Made by a program: the position numbers and the translations under genes. The notes under the pieces were generated by a model. It worked only from the letters and a program-made list of their open reading frames with translations, made no database searches and was not told where the DNA came from. This document shows positions 26,957 through 36,945 of a stretch of DNA of 64,000 nucleotides, one piece after another (the stretch's first letter is position 1; each line of letters begins with the position of its first letter). Source of the stretch: Thaumasiovibrio subtropicus (GTDB lineage: Bacteria; Pseudomonadota; Gammaproteobacteria; Enterobacterales; Vibrionaceae); assembly GCF_019703835.1 (NCBI RefSeq), contig NZ_AP023055.1, forward strand, positions 620,001 through 684,000. The letters are read 5' to 3'.

Positions 26957-27022
26957 CTGGAGTGGTGAGTTATCTTTAAGTTCGTACCTCTGCTCCAGTT
27001 ATATCACTTTTACACACTGGAG
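26957..27022 (+). promoter_or_regulatory. Candidate anti-SD / anti-anti-SD leader of the metG-like gene
   Basis: Three short segments can pair in two exclusive ways. Segment 1 (CTGGAGTGG, 26957-26965) can pair with segment 2 (26990-26998, ending GCTCCAG) over 9 positions with two G.U pairs. Segment 2 (CTCCAGT, 26993-26999) can instead pair perfectly with segment 3 (ACTGGAG, 27016-27022), which contains the GGAG ribosome site 8 bases before ATG 27031. A further hairpin (ACTCAGC/GCTGAGT, 26876-26893) lies upstream. No ligand or leader peptide is identified. Confidence 0.4.
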
Positions 27023-27030
27023 ACTAAGTT

Positions 27031-28554
27031 ATGACAGCTTTTATTACTACCCCGATTTTCTACGCGAATGGCGCCCCTCATCTAGGGCATGCCTATAGTG
27101 GGATTCTAGCGGATATACTTCATCGCTATGCCTTGGTGCGAGGTCAAGATTGCAGATTGATCACAGGCACGGATGAGCATGGCCAAAAAATTGCGAAGGC
27201 TGCCGCTGTTGCAAACGAGGAAGTCCAATCCTTTGTTGATGGTAAATCTGCAGTTTTTCAGTCTCTCTGGCCATCCTTGGGCATTGATGTTAGCCAATTT
27301 ATTCGTACAACAGAACCTCAACACCAAGCACACGTCAAAAGGGTATGGGAAAAGTTGGCGGCTCAAGGTGATATTCAGCTAGGTAGCTATGGGGGCCTCT
27401 ATTGTGTTGGTTGCGAACAGTACTATGTCGAACGTGATTTAGTTGACGGGAACTGCCCCGTTCACTTGACCCCAGCGCAGCAAGTTGAAGAAGAGACGTA
27501 TCTTTTTGACTTAGAGAAATATCGAGCGCGCTTGCTCACTTATTATCAGCAAAATCCGGGTGTCATCACACCGCATCACTTTCAAGCTTCCATCATGAGT
27601 CAATTGGAGAAACCGCTTGAGCCTTTGTCAATTTCACGTTTTCAGCACTGCTGGGGGGTGGAGGTGCCAGATAACCAAACGCACACCATCTATGTTTGGA
27701 TAGATGCTCTGTTTAGCTATCTCACCGCGATTGAAAAAGAGGGAAACACTGCAGAGGCGTTAGAAAACACCACTCATGTCATCGGCAAAGACATATTGCA
27801 GTTTCACGCCGTCTATTGGCCGATATTTTTGCTTGCGCTAGGACTTCCGTTACCCAAGCGATTGTTGGTTCATGGCTGGTGGACAATCAACGGTCATAAG
27901 ATTTCGAAATCTATTCCTGAAACAACGGTACACCCTTCTAGTTTTGCTCAGGCGTTGAGTGAAGATGGTTTACGTTACGCGTTAGTTCGGCAAAAACCCG
28001 CTCATCGAGACGGTAATTTATCACTGGATGAGCTTAGTGAAGTGATCAATGCGGATTTAGCGAATAACTTCGCCAATTTAGTGAAACGGAACAACACCCT
28101 GATACTCAAGTACTTTAGTGGCAGGTTGCCCGCCTATTCTAGAGCGGCACTGGATGAGAGTACGAAAGTACTGTTTGATAGTGCAAACTCAACCCTACGC
28201 GCGGTAGAGGAGGCCTATCAGAACGGAGATGTCTATCAAGTGACATTGTTCCTTCGAAGGCTGACTGATGATCTCAATAACTATTTTCATCATCGCGCCC
28301 CTTGGTTGATCCATAAAACACTGTCTGCTGATCATGTGGCACAAACTTGTGCTGTGATTGCGCACTTTGTTCAGCTTTTAGCACGATGTTATTACCCGAT
28401 AACGCCTCGCCTAGCAATACGGGTACTTAAAGAATTCGGCGTCAGTCTTGAAGGGGAAATCTCGATGCCGTCGCACATTGAACCTGTAGAAATTGGTACT
28501 GCTGATAGTCACTTCGAAAGGATATTTGCATCTAAGCACGCTGAGATTTCTTGA
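27031..28554 (+). CDS. Short-form methionyl-tRNA synthetase, probably a second copy
   Basis: Charges tRNA-Met with methionine (class I aminoacyl-tRNA synthetase), 507 aa. HIGH-type motif HLGHAYS at 18-24, GTDEHGQKIAKAA, a zinc knuckle with CVGC and CPVH, YVWIDALFSYL, and KMSKS-type motif HKISKS near residue 290. The Met is replaced by Ile in that motif. The usual enteric MetG is about 680 aa with a C-terminal dimerisation domain; that domain is absent. The anticodon-binding helical domain (NFANLVKRNN onwards) is present. Vibrios normally have a long metG elsewhere, so this is likely an extra copy, perhaps acquired. Confidence 0.87.
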   Translation: MTAFITTPIFYANGAPHLGHAYSGILADILHRYALVRGQDCRLITGTDEHGQKIAKAAAVANEEVQSFVDGKSAVFQSLWPSLGIDVSQFIRTTEPQHQAHVKRVWEKLAAQGDIQLGSYGGLYCVGCEQYYVERDLVDGNCPVHLTPAQQVEEETYLFDLEKYRARLLTYYQQNPGVITPHHFQASIMSQLEKPLEPLSISRFQHCWGVEVPDNQTHTIYVWIDALFSYLTAIEKEGNTAEALENTTHVIGKDILQFHAVYWPIFLLALGLPLPKRLLVHGWWTINGHKISKSIPETTVHPSSFAQALSEDGLRYALVRQKPAHRDGNLSLDELSEVINADLANNFANLVKRNNTLILKYFSGRLPAYSRAALDESTKVLFDSANSTLRAVEEAYQNGDVYQVTLFLRRLTDDLNNYFHHRAPWLIHKTLSADHVAQTCAVIAHFVQLLARCYYPITPRLAIRVLKEFGVSLEGEISMPSHIEPVEIGTADSHFERIFASKHAEIS

Positions 28555-28578
28555 GGGAAAGTAAGCATAAATCAAAAC

Positions 28579-28597
28579 GGAGCGCCGTGAGCGCTCC
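28579..28597. terminator. Hairpin after metG-like gene, U tract on the minus-strand side
   Basis: GGAGCGC (28579-28585) and GCGCTCC (28591-28597) form a 7-bp stem with loop CGTGA. On the plus strand the following bases are TGAGTATTTA, a poor tract; read on the minus strand it is followed by GTTTTG. It could serve both the metG-like gene and the small minus-strand frame at 28622-28819. Confidence 0.5.
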
Positions 28598-28621
28598 TGA
28601 GTATTTATGTGCTGTCTTACT

Positions 28622-28819
28622 TCAGTTGTTATTGACTCGAACTCGACGTGCGTCAATCTCTCGCATTACACTATCTACAAAGTAAGTAAATTGTTCCTGA
28701 CTTGTGGCCATATAGACTTCACGCTCAACCTTCCGAAAAACTGAATACTTGCTCTGATGTTGCTCGCGTTTTGTGCAGTCTGCCGAATGACAAAGTGGTG
28801 TGGGGTTAAAAAATTGCAC
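28622..28819 (-). CDS. Possible small basic protein, 65 aa, uncertain
   Basis: A frame with a reasonable helix-forming C-terminal half (SQEQFTYFVDSVMREIDARR) and, after its stop, a hairpin with a T run on this strand. An internal ATG at 28711 would give a 29-aa product. No convincing ribosome site precedes either start and no family is recognised. Listed because it may fill an otherwise empty 320-base gap. Confidence 0.25.
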   Translation of the reverse strand: MQFFNPTPLCHSADCTKREQHQSKYSVFRKVEREVYMATSQEQFTYFVDSVMREIDARRVRVNNN

Positions 28820-28876
28820 CCGTGTGTTAGCGTCGTTTTGAATAACGAAGGTGGATTATAGGGCTAGGTAATTGAT

Positions 28877-29834
<958 letters not shown>

Positions 29835-29835
29835 G

Positions 29836-30067
29836 TATCCTGCTTAACCAACCCCAGGATGCGGTATTTAGCAGCGGGTTAGTGCGTCGAGTTCAATGTA
29901 AAGGCGTGAAGGAATGGAATTTCCTTTTTATGCAGCTTTAACGCAGAACACGGGGTGCTAGTCGTTGCTGTTTTGGGATGTCGTCCACTTGTTCTTCAAA
30001 ATGGTGCCTTACTGACAAGCCTTGAAACTCGCGCTGAGTATGCCTCTCGAGATGGTTTGAGAATATA
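29836..30067 (-). repeat. CAAG element, decayed 232-bp copy
   Basis: Recognisable from GCGTCGAGTTCAATGTAAAG, GCGTGAAGGAATGGAATTTC, GTCCACTTGTTCTTCAAAAT and GAGATGGTTTGAGAATATA, in the same orientation as copy 1. The terminal repeats are heavily mutated. It lies between the frameshifted gene and the siderophore operon. Confidence 0.75.
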
Positions 30068-30120
30068 TCTACTGTTTCTTTTCCTCTAATAACCTTTACA
30101 AACGGTCACTCATTAATATT

Positions 30121-30138
30121 TATGAACCGTTCTCATTA
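30121..30138. promoter_or_regulatory. Candidate Fur box upstream of the siderophore uptake operon
   Basis: TATGAACCGTTCTCATTA; its complement reads AATGAGAACGGTTCATA, whose first half fits the vibrio Fur pattern AATGAGAAT and whose second half keeps TTCAT. It lies about 200 bases before the fepB start, and AT-rich sequence at 30176-30205 could hold the promoter. Iron repression of this operon is expected; the precise site is a guess. Confidence 0.4.
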
Positions 30139-30343
30139 GTTTCTGGTTATTTCGCATAATGTATTTCTTCATAATGCTTGAATAATAATTAAATGAATAA
30201 TTCTTTCTTGAATCTATCTGTTCGAACCGTGTAGCATGCGGCTATAGCAACATGCTTCTTTTATAGCTTTTGATGTTGATTTAATTTTCTCCATGCGAAT
30301 AGTGGAGTATATATCAGCAATATTATTAGGGATAACAAACGAG

Positions 30344-31294
30344 ATGGAACGAATGATGATAATAAAAAACAGTATAATTGCATTATTGTGTTTAGGGGTG
30401 TTCTTTTCTTCTTCCGTGTTAGCTGATAATACTGATTGGCCTCGTTCGTTTAAAAATGATGATGGTACGGTGACCGTTATTCCGAAGAAACCCACGCGAA
30501 TTTTATCGACATCGGTCTCCATCACCGGGGCTTTACTCGCCATTGATACCCCGGTTATTGGCTCGGCAACCAATCGGGCCGGGCGCTGGTTCGCACATTG
30601 GAGTGAGATCGCAGATGAACGAGGTGTAGAGCCTCTTTGGCCTGCGGGCACGATAGACATTGAGTTAGTTTATGCGCTAAACCCTGATTTAATTATTGTT
30701 TCACTTGGTGGGGCGGATGCGGTGTTAGAACACGTCGCGTTGCTGCAGGAGATTGCTCCCACCATAGTATTGAGCTATGGGAACCAGTCTTGGCAATCAT
30801 TAGCGGTAAAATTGGGTGAAGCGACGGGCACTGAATCACGTGTTTCTGAACAGATCACCGCGTTCAATGATTACTTAGTTGCAAGTCGAAATAAGCTAAC
30901 TCTGCCTGAAGGTAAAGTGAACATTGTGGGTTATTTTGGCCCGGGTACTGAAAATGCAATTAGCCCCAGAAATAGCTCTCATGCACAAGTGTTGACCGCG
31001 TTGGGCTTTGATGTCGAAGAACCGAATCCAGACTGGCATAACCGAGACGGTGAAGTTCTCGACTTTTTACGTGTTCATTATGAAACACTCACTGAACTGA
31101 CTGCGCCGACAACGTTTTTATTGGGTGAAGATGACGCCGGAGCGCGAAAAATGTTGCGCGATCCAGTGATGGTGAATGTGCCTTCAGTGAAGGCAGGGCA
31201 AGTTTATGGCCTAGGAAAAAACAGCTTTAGGATTGACTACTTTAGCGCGTTGGAAATGGTTGACTTGATTGTTAAGCGTTATGGTACCGAATAA
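30344..31294 (+). CDS. fepB: Periplasmic ferric-siderophore-binding protein, FepB-like
   Basis: Captures ferric catecholate siderophore in the periplasm for the FepDGC importer, 316 aa. The signal peptide is clear (IIKNSIIALLCLGVFFSSSVLA). The mature part tracks E. coli FepB: DWPRSFKNDDGTVTVIPKKP, ILSTSVSITGALLAIDTPVI, APTIVLSYGNQSWQSL and a YGLGKNSFRIDYFSALEMVD ending. ATG 30344 is preferred over the longer frame from 30293; ATGs at 30353 and 30356 are alternatives. Its end overlaps fepD by about 14 bases. Confidence 0.88.
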   Translation: MERMMIIKNSIIALLCLGVFFSSSVLADNTDWPRSFKNDDGTVTVIPKKPTRILSTSVSITGALLAIDTPVIGSATNRAGRWFAHWSEIADERGVEPLWPAGTIDIELVYALNPDLIIVSLGGADAVLEHVALLQEIAPTIVLSYGNQSWQSLAVKLGEATGTESRVSEQITAFNDYLVASRNKLTLPEGKVNIVGYFGPGTENAISPRNSSHAQVLTALGFDVEEPNPDWHNRDGEVLDFLRVHYETLTELTAPTTFLLGEDDAGARKMLRDPVMVNVPSVKAGQVYGLGKNSFRIDYFSALEMVDLIVKRYGTE

Positions 31295-32342
31295 CGACAA
31301 CGCAAAGGCACTGTTACTTACGGTGTCTCATGCTCGCCAGAAAGAGACCCGTTGGAAACGCTTCGGTCTTGTTTTTTCAATGGTTCTGTTGCTGATATTG
31401 GCGGGCATTAGCCTATTTATTGGCTCACGTGATATTCCGATCAACGTCAGCCTAGATGCAATTGTCGCGTTTGATAGCAGCAATAGTGCACATCTACTGG
31501 TGCAACATATCCGGATACCAAGAACCATTCTTGCCATCGTTGTGGGTTGTGCGCTTGGCGTTGCTGGTACTGTCATGCAGGCGTTGACCCGCAATCCACT
31601 GGCAGACCCTGGGATTCTCGGTGTGAATGCGGGGGCGGCGCTAGCTATTGTCTGTGGGATAACGCTGTTTGGGGTGACAACGACACAAGCTTACATGTGG
31701 TTTGGCCTTTTAGGCGCATCGATAGCCGGTGGAGGCGTATACCTGCTTGCCGGAATAAGAGGAGGCATTAATCCCGTGTTGGTGGTCCTCGCAGGTTCAG
31801 CATTTAGTGTGGTTATGCTTGCGATGACGCATGTCATAACTTTGAACAGTGAAAATGAAGTATTGGATATGTTCCGTCATTGGGCTGTGGGTGCGTTGCA
31901 AGGACGTGGTTACGATGTGTTGATTCCTGTCAGTGTATTGGTAGCGGTCGGTTGTGCAATTGCCTTTATCCTGAGTGGCGCGTTAGATACGGTCTCTTTG
32001 GGTGAAGATATTGGTCAGGCTCTGGGTGCAGAGCCGATTAAAGTATGGTCGCTATCAGCTATCGCGGTCATTGTATTGGCAGGAGCAGCAACTTCCGCAG
32101 CAGGGCCGATTAGCTTTGTTGGATTGACTGCACCACATATTGCACGCCTGCTGGTTGGCCCCGGCCACGATTGGCTCTTGCCTTACGCCATGGTGATTGC
32201 TGCCATTCTTTTGTTGGGGGCGGATATTGCGGGAAGAATCATTGGTCATCCTTCTGAGATTGGAGTCGGTATTATGGTTGCGCTGATTGGCGGGCCCTTC
32301 TTTGTCTTTTTGGTAAGACGATGGAAGATAAATCAGCTATGA
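31281..32342 (+). CDS. fepD: Siderophore ABC transporter permease, FepD-like (FecCD family)
   Basis: Inner-membrane half of the import channel, 353 aa with about nine to ten helices. FecCD signatures: HIRIPRTILAIVVGCALGVA, GTVMQALTRNPLADPGILGV, and TSAAGPISFVGLTAPHIARL, the ATPase-contact region. I place the start at ATG 31281, inside the last codons of fepB; TTG 31269 is also in frame. Its stop overlaps the fepG start as ATGA. Confidence 0.9.
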   Translation: MVPNNDNAKALLLTVSHARQKETRWKRFGLVFSMVLLLILAGISLFIGSRDIPINVSLDAIVAFDSSNSAHLLVQHIRIPRTILAIVVGCALGVAGTVMQALTRNPLADPGILGVNAGAALAIVCGITLFGVTTTQAYMWFGLLGASIAGGGVYLLAGIRGGINPVLVVLAGSAFSVVMLAMTHVITLNSENEVLDMFRHWAVGALQGRGYDVLIPVSVLVAVGCAIAFILSGALDTVSLGEDIGQALGAEPIKVWSLSAIAVIVLAGAATSAAGPISFVGLTAPHIARLLVGPGHDWLLPYAMVIAAILLLGADIAGRIIGHPSEIGVGIMVALIGGPFFVFLVRRWKINQL

Positions 32343-33385
32343 GTAAGATTTCTATACCTTATTTTGAGGGTCGACTTTGGCAAGTTGGTCCTCTCTCGTT
32401 GGTCATTTCTACCCGACAACTTATGGTGCACGCAATACTTCTATTACTTGCGCTGGCAGTGGCATTCTACAGTATGACATTGGGTAGGATTGAGGTCGCA
32501 ACCTTGCAAGTCATCGACATCGTGCTTGGCAATGGTGATGGAGGCATGGTTGAGCGCATTGTCATGAATGTACGTTTGCCAAGAATTTTGACTGCACTGT
32601 TTGTTGGTGCTGCGTTAGGCATTTCTGGGGCGATCTTTCAGTCCATTTCTCGAAATGCACTGGGTTCACCCGATGTGATTGGCTTTACCACGGGGGCCGC
32701 ATCTGGCGCTTTAATGCAGATTGTTATTTTTGGTGGTGGTGCTCTTGCCGTCTCAAGTTCCGCAATTGCAGGCGGGCTTATTACTGCAATGGCCGTTTAC
32801 CTGCTGTCAATGAAGTCTGGCAGTGTCGGGGGATATCGGCTCATTTTAACGGGGATCGGGATTGGCGCTGTTCTCAGTGCCTTTAACGGCTTACTTCTCG
32901 TAAAAGGTACTATCGACGATGCAATATTAGCCAGTCTCTGGCTTTCTGGATCCTTACATGGGCGAACATGGATGCATGTGTTTCCAGTGATGCTTGGCGT
33001 CATAGTACTGCTGCCCATCGCGATCTCGATGGGAAAGCAACTTAGCCTGACTGAAATGGGCGACGATCTTGCGATGCAGTTGGGTGTCAGTGTTGAACGT
33101 TGCCGCTTTGTCATGATTCTTTGCGCTGTGGTACTAGCCGCGCTGGCAACAGGTGCGGCTGGACCGATCGCTTTTATCGCGCTGGCAGCGCCACAGCTTG
33201 TACGTCGTTTGTTACGCGATCACAATTTACCGCTTGTTGGTTCGGCACTGATGGGGGCATGTCTACTTTTGTTCGCAAACCTGTTTATTCAACTGCTACC
33301 TCTCAATATGACTGTCCCAGTTGGCCGAGTGACAGGGATCATCGGCGGGCTTTACCTCATATGGCTCCTCACACGTCGTCATTGA
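32339..33385 (+). CDS. fepG: Siderophore ABC transporter permease, FepG-like (FecCD family)
   Basis: Second channel subunit, 348 aa. Signatures: VRLPRILTALFVGAALGISG, IFQSISRNALGSPDVIGFT, ATGAAGPIAFIALAAPQLVR, and NMTVPVGRVTGIIGGLYLIW at the C-terminus. ATG 32339 forms ATGA with the fepD stop, the usual coupling signal; ATG 32321 in frame would overlap more. A 164-base gap separates it from fepC, unusually long for this operon. Confidence 0.9.
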   Translation: MSKISIPYFEGRLWQVGPLSLVISTRQLMVHAILLLLALAVAFYSMTLGRIEVATLQVIDIVLGNGDGGMVERIVMNVRLPRILTALFVGAALGISGAIFQSISRNALGSPDVIGFTTGAASGALMQIVIFGGGALAVSSSAIAGGLITAMAVYLLSMKSGSVGGYRLILTGIGIGAVLSAFNGLLLVKGTIDDAILASLWLSGSLHGRTWMHVFPVMLGVIVLLPIAISMGKQLSLTEMGDDLAMQLGVSVERCRFVMILCAVVLAALATGAAGPIAFIALAAPQLVRRLLRDHNLPLVGSALMGACLLLFANLFIQLLPLNMTVPVGRVTGIIGGLYLIWLLTRRH

Positions 33386-33549
33386 TTTTTTGAGGATAAT
33401 GCTAAACAAGTTAACCGTTATGCGAGGCGGTCAAAATAGTCGTTAAACGTTTACAGTTTGGTGATTAATCCCTACCTTTTTCAGCCAGCCACTTTTACTC
33501 AGAGTGCGCACTTGATAGTGCTACCAATGACGTAACGCAAAGGAAATGA

Positions 33550-34371
33550 ATGAGCCAGGCACAACAAAATAAATTAGATGCTCAAACACGTTTAAAGGGA
33601 CTAGGACTGACACTGGGTTACGATGGGCGAGTTATATGCAAAGACATGGACGTGTCTATCCCCGATCATAAGTTCACCGTCATTATCGGGCCCAATGGTT
33701 GTGGTAAGTCGACGTTGTTGCGAAGTTTGTGTCGCTTGCTAAAACCTGAACAGGGTACGGTATATTTGGGTGGACAAGACATACATCGACAACCTACCCG
33801 CCAAGTGGCCAAAACCTTAGGCCTGTTGCCCCAAAGTGCGCAAGCACCCAGTGGGATTCGGGTAATAGATTTGGTCGCAAGAGGGCGTTACCCCCACCAA
33901 GGAATGTTTAAACAATGGCGAGTAGAAGATCAGAAAGCCATTGAAGACGCGCTAAGGTTGACGGGTACGGCAGAGTTTGCAGAACGCGATGTTGACGCGC
34001 TTTCGGGAGGGCAAAGGCAGCGTGTTTGGATTGCGATGGCTTTGGCACAAGAGACGCCAATTCTATTGCTTGATGAGCCAACAACGTATCTCGATATTGC
34101 CCATCAAATCGAATTGTTAGACCTTTTTAAAAGGCTTAACCAAGAATCAGGTCGCACGTTAATCGCGGTGTTACATGACTTGAACCAAGCTTGTCGATAT
34201 GCGGATCATTTAATTGCCATGGCGGGTGGCGAAGTTAAAGCTGTGGGCCCTCCCGCTGAATTAATCACCGAGTCTCTAGTATCCGAAGTCTTTGGGCTAC
34301 AAAGCATGATTATTGAAGATCCGGTAAGCCATACACCTATGGTCATTCCCCGAAGTGCAGAGTTATCGTAA
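33550..34371 (+). CDS. fepC: Siderophore ABC transporter ATPase, FepC-like
   Basis: Cytoplasmic ATPase driving siderophore import, 273 aa. Walker A GPNGCGKST near residue 46, LLPQSAQAPSGIRVIDLVAR Q-loop region, signature LSGGQRQRVWIAMALAQ, Walker B ILLLDEPTTYLD and switch His in VLHDLNQ. AAAGGAAATGA precedes the ATG. It is followed by the reductase-like gene after 13 bases. The 164-base gap before it may hold its own promoter. Confidence 0.93.
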   Translation: MSQAQQNKLDAQTRLKGLGLTLGYDGRVICKDMDVSIPDHKFTVIIGPNGCGKSTLLRSLCRLLKPEQGTVYLGGQDIHRQPTRQVAKTLGLLPQSAQAPSGIRVIDLVARGRYPHQGMFKQWRVEDQKAIEDALRLTGTAEFAERDVDALSGGQRQRVWIAMALAQETPILLLDEPTTYLDIAHQIELLDLFKRLNQESGRTLIAVLHDLNQACRYADHLIAMAGGEVKAVGPPAELITESLVSEVFGLQSMIIEDPVSHTPMVIPRSAELS

Positions 34372-34384
34372 CAAGGAGTAATAC

Positions 34385-35206
34385 ATGAGTGATGCGGAAG
34401 CACCACAGCGAGTTAGGCCTTCACTGTTGGCGTTTGTTCGTAAGGAGCAAATATCACCCAATCTAGTCAGGATCATTTTGTCTGGAGATGACCTTATTGG
34501 TTTTCCTGAAGACAAAAATGGTGCGCATGTTAAATTGTTTCTTCCCAACCAAGTGTCAGGGATATTAGAGTTGCCGACGAAAGAAGGCGATAAGATAATT
34601 TGGCCGGAACACAAGCCCGTTAGTCGCGCCTATACGGTACGATATTATGATCCAGAGGTGAATGAACTCGCCATCGATTTTGTGACCCATGGCAAAGCCA
34701 CGCCGGGTGGAGGATGGGCGCAGAATGCCAAAGAGGGTTCTACGCTTGGTTTGGCAGGGCCGGGTGGCCCAGATCCGCTGCTCGCACCTGCTGATTGGCA
34801 TGTTATTGCCGTCGACTTAACTGCCGTACCCGCCGTGAGTGCGATATTGGAAAGTTTGCCAGCAGATACACGGGGTCATGTGTTGATTGAGGTTGATGAC
34901 TTAGCAGATAAGCATGACTTTGCTAAGCCTGATGGTATGACAATCACATGGCTTGAGAGCCGACCGCGAGATTCAGTCTCTCCTTTAGTGCAAGCGATTG
35001 ATGGGTTGCAGAAACCCTCCGACGCAAAAACGGTATCGGCATTCGTGGCAGGGGAGAGTCGTAGTGTCATTGCTTGTCGTGACAAACTGAAAGCAGACTA
35101 CAAGCTCACACGAAAGAATATGTATGCGATCCCTTATTGGCGACGGGGCCAAGACGAAGAGACTTATCACCAAGAGCGCCATACAATCATGGATCAAGAG
35201 TACTGA
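34385..35206 (+). CDS. viuB: Siderophore-interacting protein, ViuB-like flavin ferric reductase
   Basis: Releases iron from the imported siderophore in the cytoplasm, 273 aa. FAD-binding motif RAYTVRYYDPE near residue 80, then IDFVTHGKATPGGGWAQNA, a loop typical of SIP proteins, GLAGPGGPDP, and C-terminal VAGESRSVIACRDKL and a PYWRRGQDEETYH ending. It closes the uptake operon. The gene name is by analogy with Vibrio ViuB; no TonB-dependent receptor or biosynthesis gene is in the window, so the siderophore may come from elsewhere. Confidence 0.88.
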   Translation: MSDAEAPQRVRPSLLAFVRKEQISPNLVRIILSGDDLIGFPEDKNGAHVKLFLPNQVSGILELPTKEGDKIIWPEHKPVSRAYTVRYYDPEVNELAIDFVTHGKATPGGGWAQNAKEGSTLGLAGPGGPDPLLAPADWHVIAVDLTAVPAVSAILESLPADTRGHVLIEVDDLADKHDFAKPDGMTITWLESRPRDSVSPLVQAIDGLQKPSDAKTVSAFVAGESRSVIACRDKLKADYKLTRKNMYAIPYWRRGQDEETYHQERHTIMDQEY

Positions 35207-35271
35207 TCGGTGAACTGGATGAGGTACAAAAAAGGGTTGCTGCTGCAGTCCTAGGTTGATGTTTGATTTCA

Positions 35272-35317
35272 CCTAGATTTGTCAAACAGTGATGGTTGAC
35301 AAATCTAGGCATTTTTC
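35272..35317 (+). terminator. Strong terminator of the siderophore uptake operon
   Basis: CCTAGATTTGTCAA (35272-35285) and TTGACAAATCTAGG (35296-35309) form a perfect 14-bp stem, followed by CATTTTT. It lies 66 bases after the viuB stop. Confidence 0.92.
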
Positions 35318-35358
35318 TTAATAAGCAAAGCGAAAATGGCTAAGGATATCTTCCTTAA

Positions 35359-36222
35359 CTAGCTCGTACATAGGCTTTGCGATGGGACAACGATTACCCA
35401 AGATCTCAGGTCTTTGATGACACGGTCTTGGCAAGTTTCCTCTACAATAACACCACGAACGACTTTTTTACGGCTATTGCTCTCAATGAAGTAAGTTTGT
35501 GGGTTTTTATCTTCTACCGAGTAGTGACCAGTCATCTCTTTTTCAACAACGGCGATTGTTTTGTTTAAAAGCGCCGACAGTATCTCTACCATCAATGCTT
35601 GATCGCTGTTTTTTAAACGCTCTATCTTATCGTCAGTAAGAATATCACCATGGACTTGGATCAGATTTCTATACTTAACAAGAGGTTTACCATTGTGTCC
35701 GGTTTCATTTGAAGGAACCCAAATAATCGCCGTTAAATAAGGACGGTTGAACTCACGATCGCTGAAAAAGATCGGCTTAATCCTAACGGTTTCATCTTTG
35801 GCGAGTTCGAAGGGGATTAGGTTAGCATTAGGATCTTGGACTAAGCCTGATAAAGTGAGGTTCGCTGTCATACCGTACAAGACAGAAATCGCTTGATTTG
35901 CTTCCATCTGCTGGGCTTGGAGTTTCTCATCTCTTTGGCTATCGATGATAAAAGAGTGAGCAATTAACTGTCCGATGAGTCCTGCAGCTCCAGCACTTCC
36001 ACCGACAGCATCAACGTAAAGCATCTGTGTACTATCAACGGTGTCGTTTTGGTTGTAGACTCCGCGCAAATCAACGTTCTCATCGATGAAAGCAAGCGTG
36101 AGCTCAGTTTCCGGAATAAATCCATTCGTCAGTGTGTTTGTATGCTCAGCATAATCATCAGAATAGGGTGTGGTTCCACACCCTGTCAGAAATAAGCTAA
36201 AGCAAAAAAGAAACTTTTTCAT
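35359..36222 (-). CDS. Lipoprotein of unknown function, 287 aa
   Basis: Lipobox LFLTGC with a short signal (MKKFLFCFSLF). Mature protein has a hydrophobic Gly/Ala stretch (VGGSAGAAGLIGQLIAHSFI, residues 73-92), which may insert in a membrane, and a beta-rich C-terminal half. No known family is recognised. It follows another lipoprotein gene by 21 bases and is probably cotranscribed. Confidence 0.75.
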   Translation of the reverse strand: MKKFLFCFSLFLTGCGTTPYSDDYAEHTNTLTNGFIPETELTLAFIDENVDLRGVYNQNDTVDSTQMLYVDAVGGSAGAAGLIGQLIAHSFIIDSQRDEKLQAQQMEANQAISVLYGMTANLTLSGLVQDPNANLIPFELAKDETVRIKPIFFSDREFNRPYLTAIIWVPSNETGHNGKPLVKYRNLIQVHGDILTDDKIERLKNSDQALMVEILSALLNKTIAVVEKEMTGHYSVEDKNPQTYFIESNSRKKVVRGVIVEETCQDRVIKDLRSWVIVVPSQSLCTS

Positions 36223-36243
36223 AAGTGACTTTTAATCCCTAAT

Positions 36244-36945
36244 TTATAGAACAGTTCGGATCTTCTGCTTTGCGTTTTCAATTGCTTGATAGTAAGAGGT
36301 TGTCACACTTGGGAAATCGCTTGGTTCATCCCAGTTACCTGCGGGCTGAACTTTCTCATCAAACTCTAGATATTGAAGGTAAGCGTTGTTGTTTAAGTTG
36401 ACTGAGTAGACTCTTCCAGAGATGTGGCCTAGTGGATCACCGTTAGGGAAGTAGTTACTAAAGCTACGATAAGCACCATGGCGATACACTTCATAAACAA
36501 CCAAGTAATCTAAACCTAATTCTTCTTTTAGTAGGCTGAAGTCATGAGGGGCAAATCCTAGACCACCTTTGAAGTCTTCTAAGTCTGCGAACAGCACAGG
36601 CAGTTTTGTTATTTCAACATGGTCAAATCTTTCTTCATAACCGTCGATAATAAGTTGCTTGATATTCAACAACTCATCATCACCTATGGTACTTTCAAGA
36701 TGGGTATCCAGTGAAGCGGTTAGGGCTGCGGCAACGCCATAACAGAGTAAGCAACTTGCACCTTCAATATGCGTAGTGGCCTCATGAATGGGAGGAAGGT
36801 AGATGATACCGACTTTTGATTTACTATCTAACAACTCGTTGGTATCAAGATTAATGGTTGGTTGAATCGGGGTAGATTGACACGCGGATAATAGCGTAAT
36901 CACTGCCAAAGCAGCAGTAACTTTTAGCAACTGACGAAACATCAA
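36244..36945 (-). CDS. Lipoprotein of unknown function, 233 aa
   Basis: Signal MMFRQLLKVTAALAVITLLSAC with lipobox LLSAC. The mature protein contains KVGIIYLPPIHEAT, a Cys pair (GASCLLCYG) and ends in a helix (SYYQAIENAKQKIRTVL). It has no clear family, although the body recalls envelope-stress or pilus-accessory lipoproteins only vaguely. It is first of a two-gene lipoprotein unit. Confidence 0.75.
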   Translation of the reverse strand: MMFRQLLKVTAALAVITLLSACQSTPIQPTINLDTNELLDSKSKVGIIYLPPIHEATTHIEGASCLLCYGVAAALTASLDTHLESTIGDDELLNIKQLIIDGYEERFDHVEITKLPVLFADLEDFKGGLGFAPHDFSLLKEELGLDYLVVYEVYRHGAYRSFSNYFPNGDPLGHISGRVYSVNLNNNAYLQYLEFDEKVQPAGNWDEPSDFPSVTTSYYQAIENAKQKIRTVL

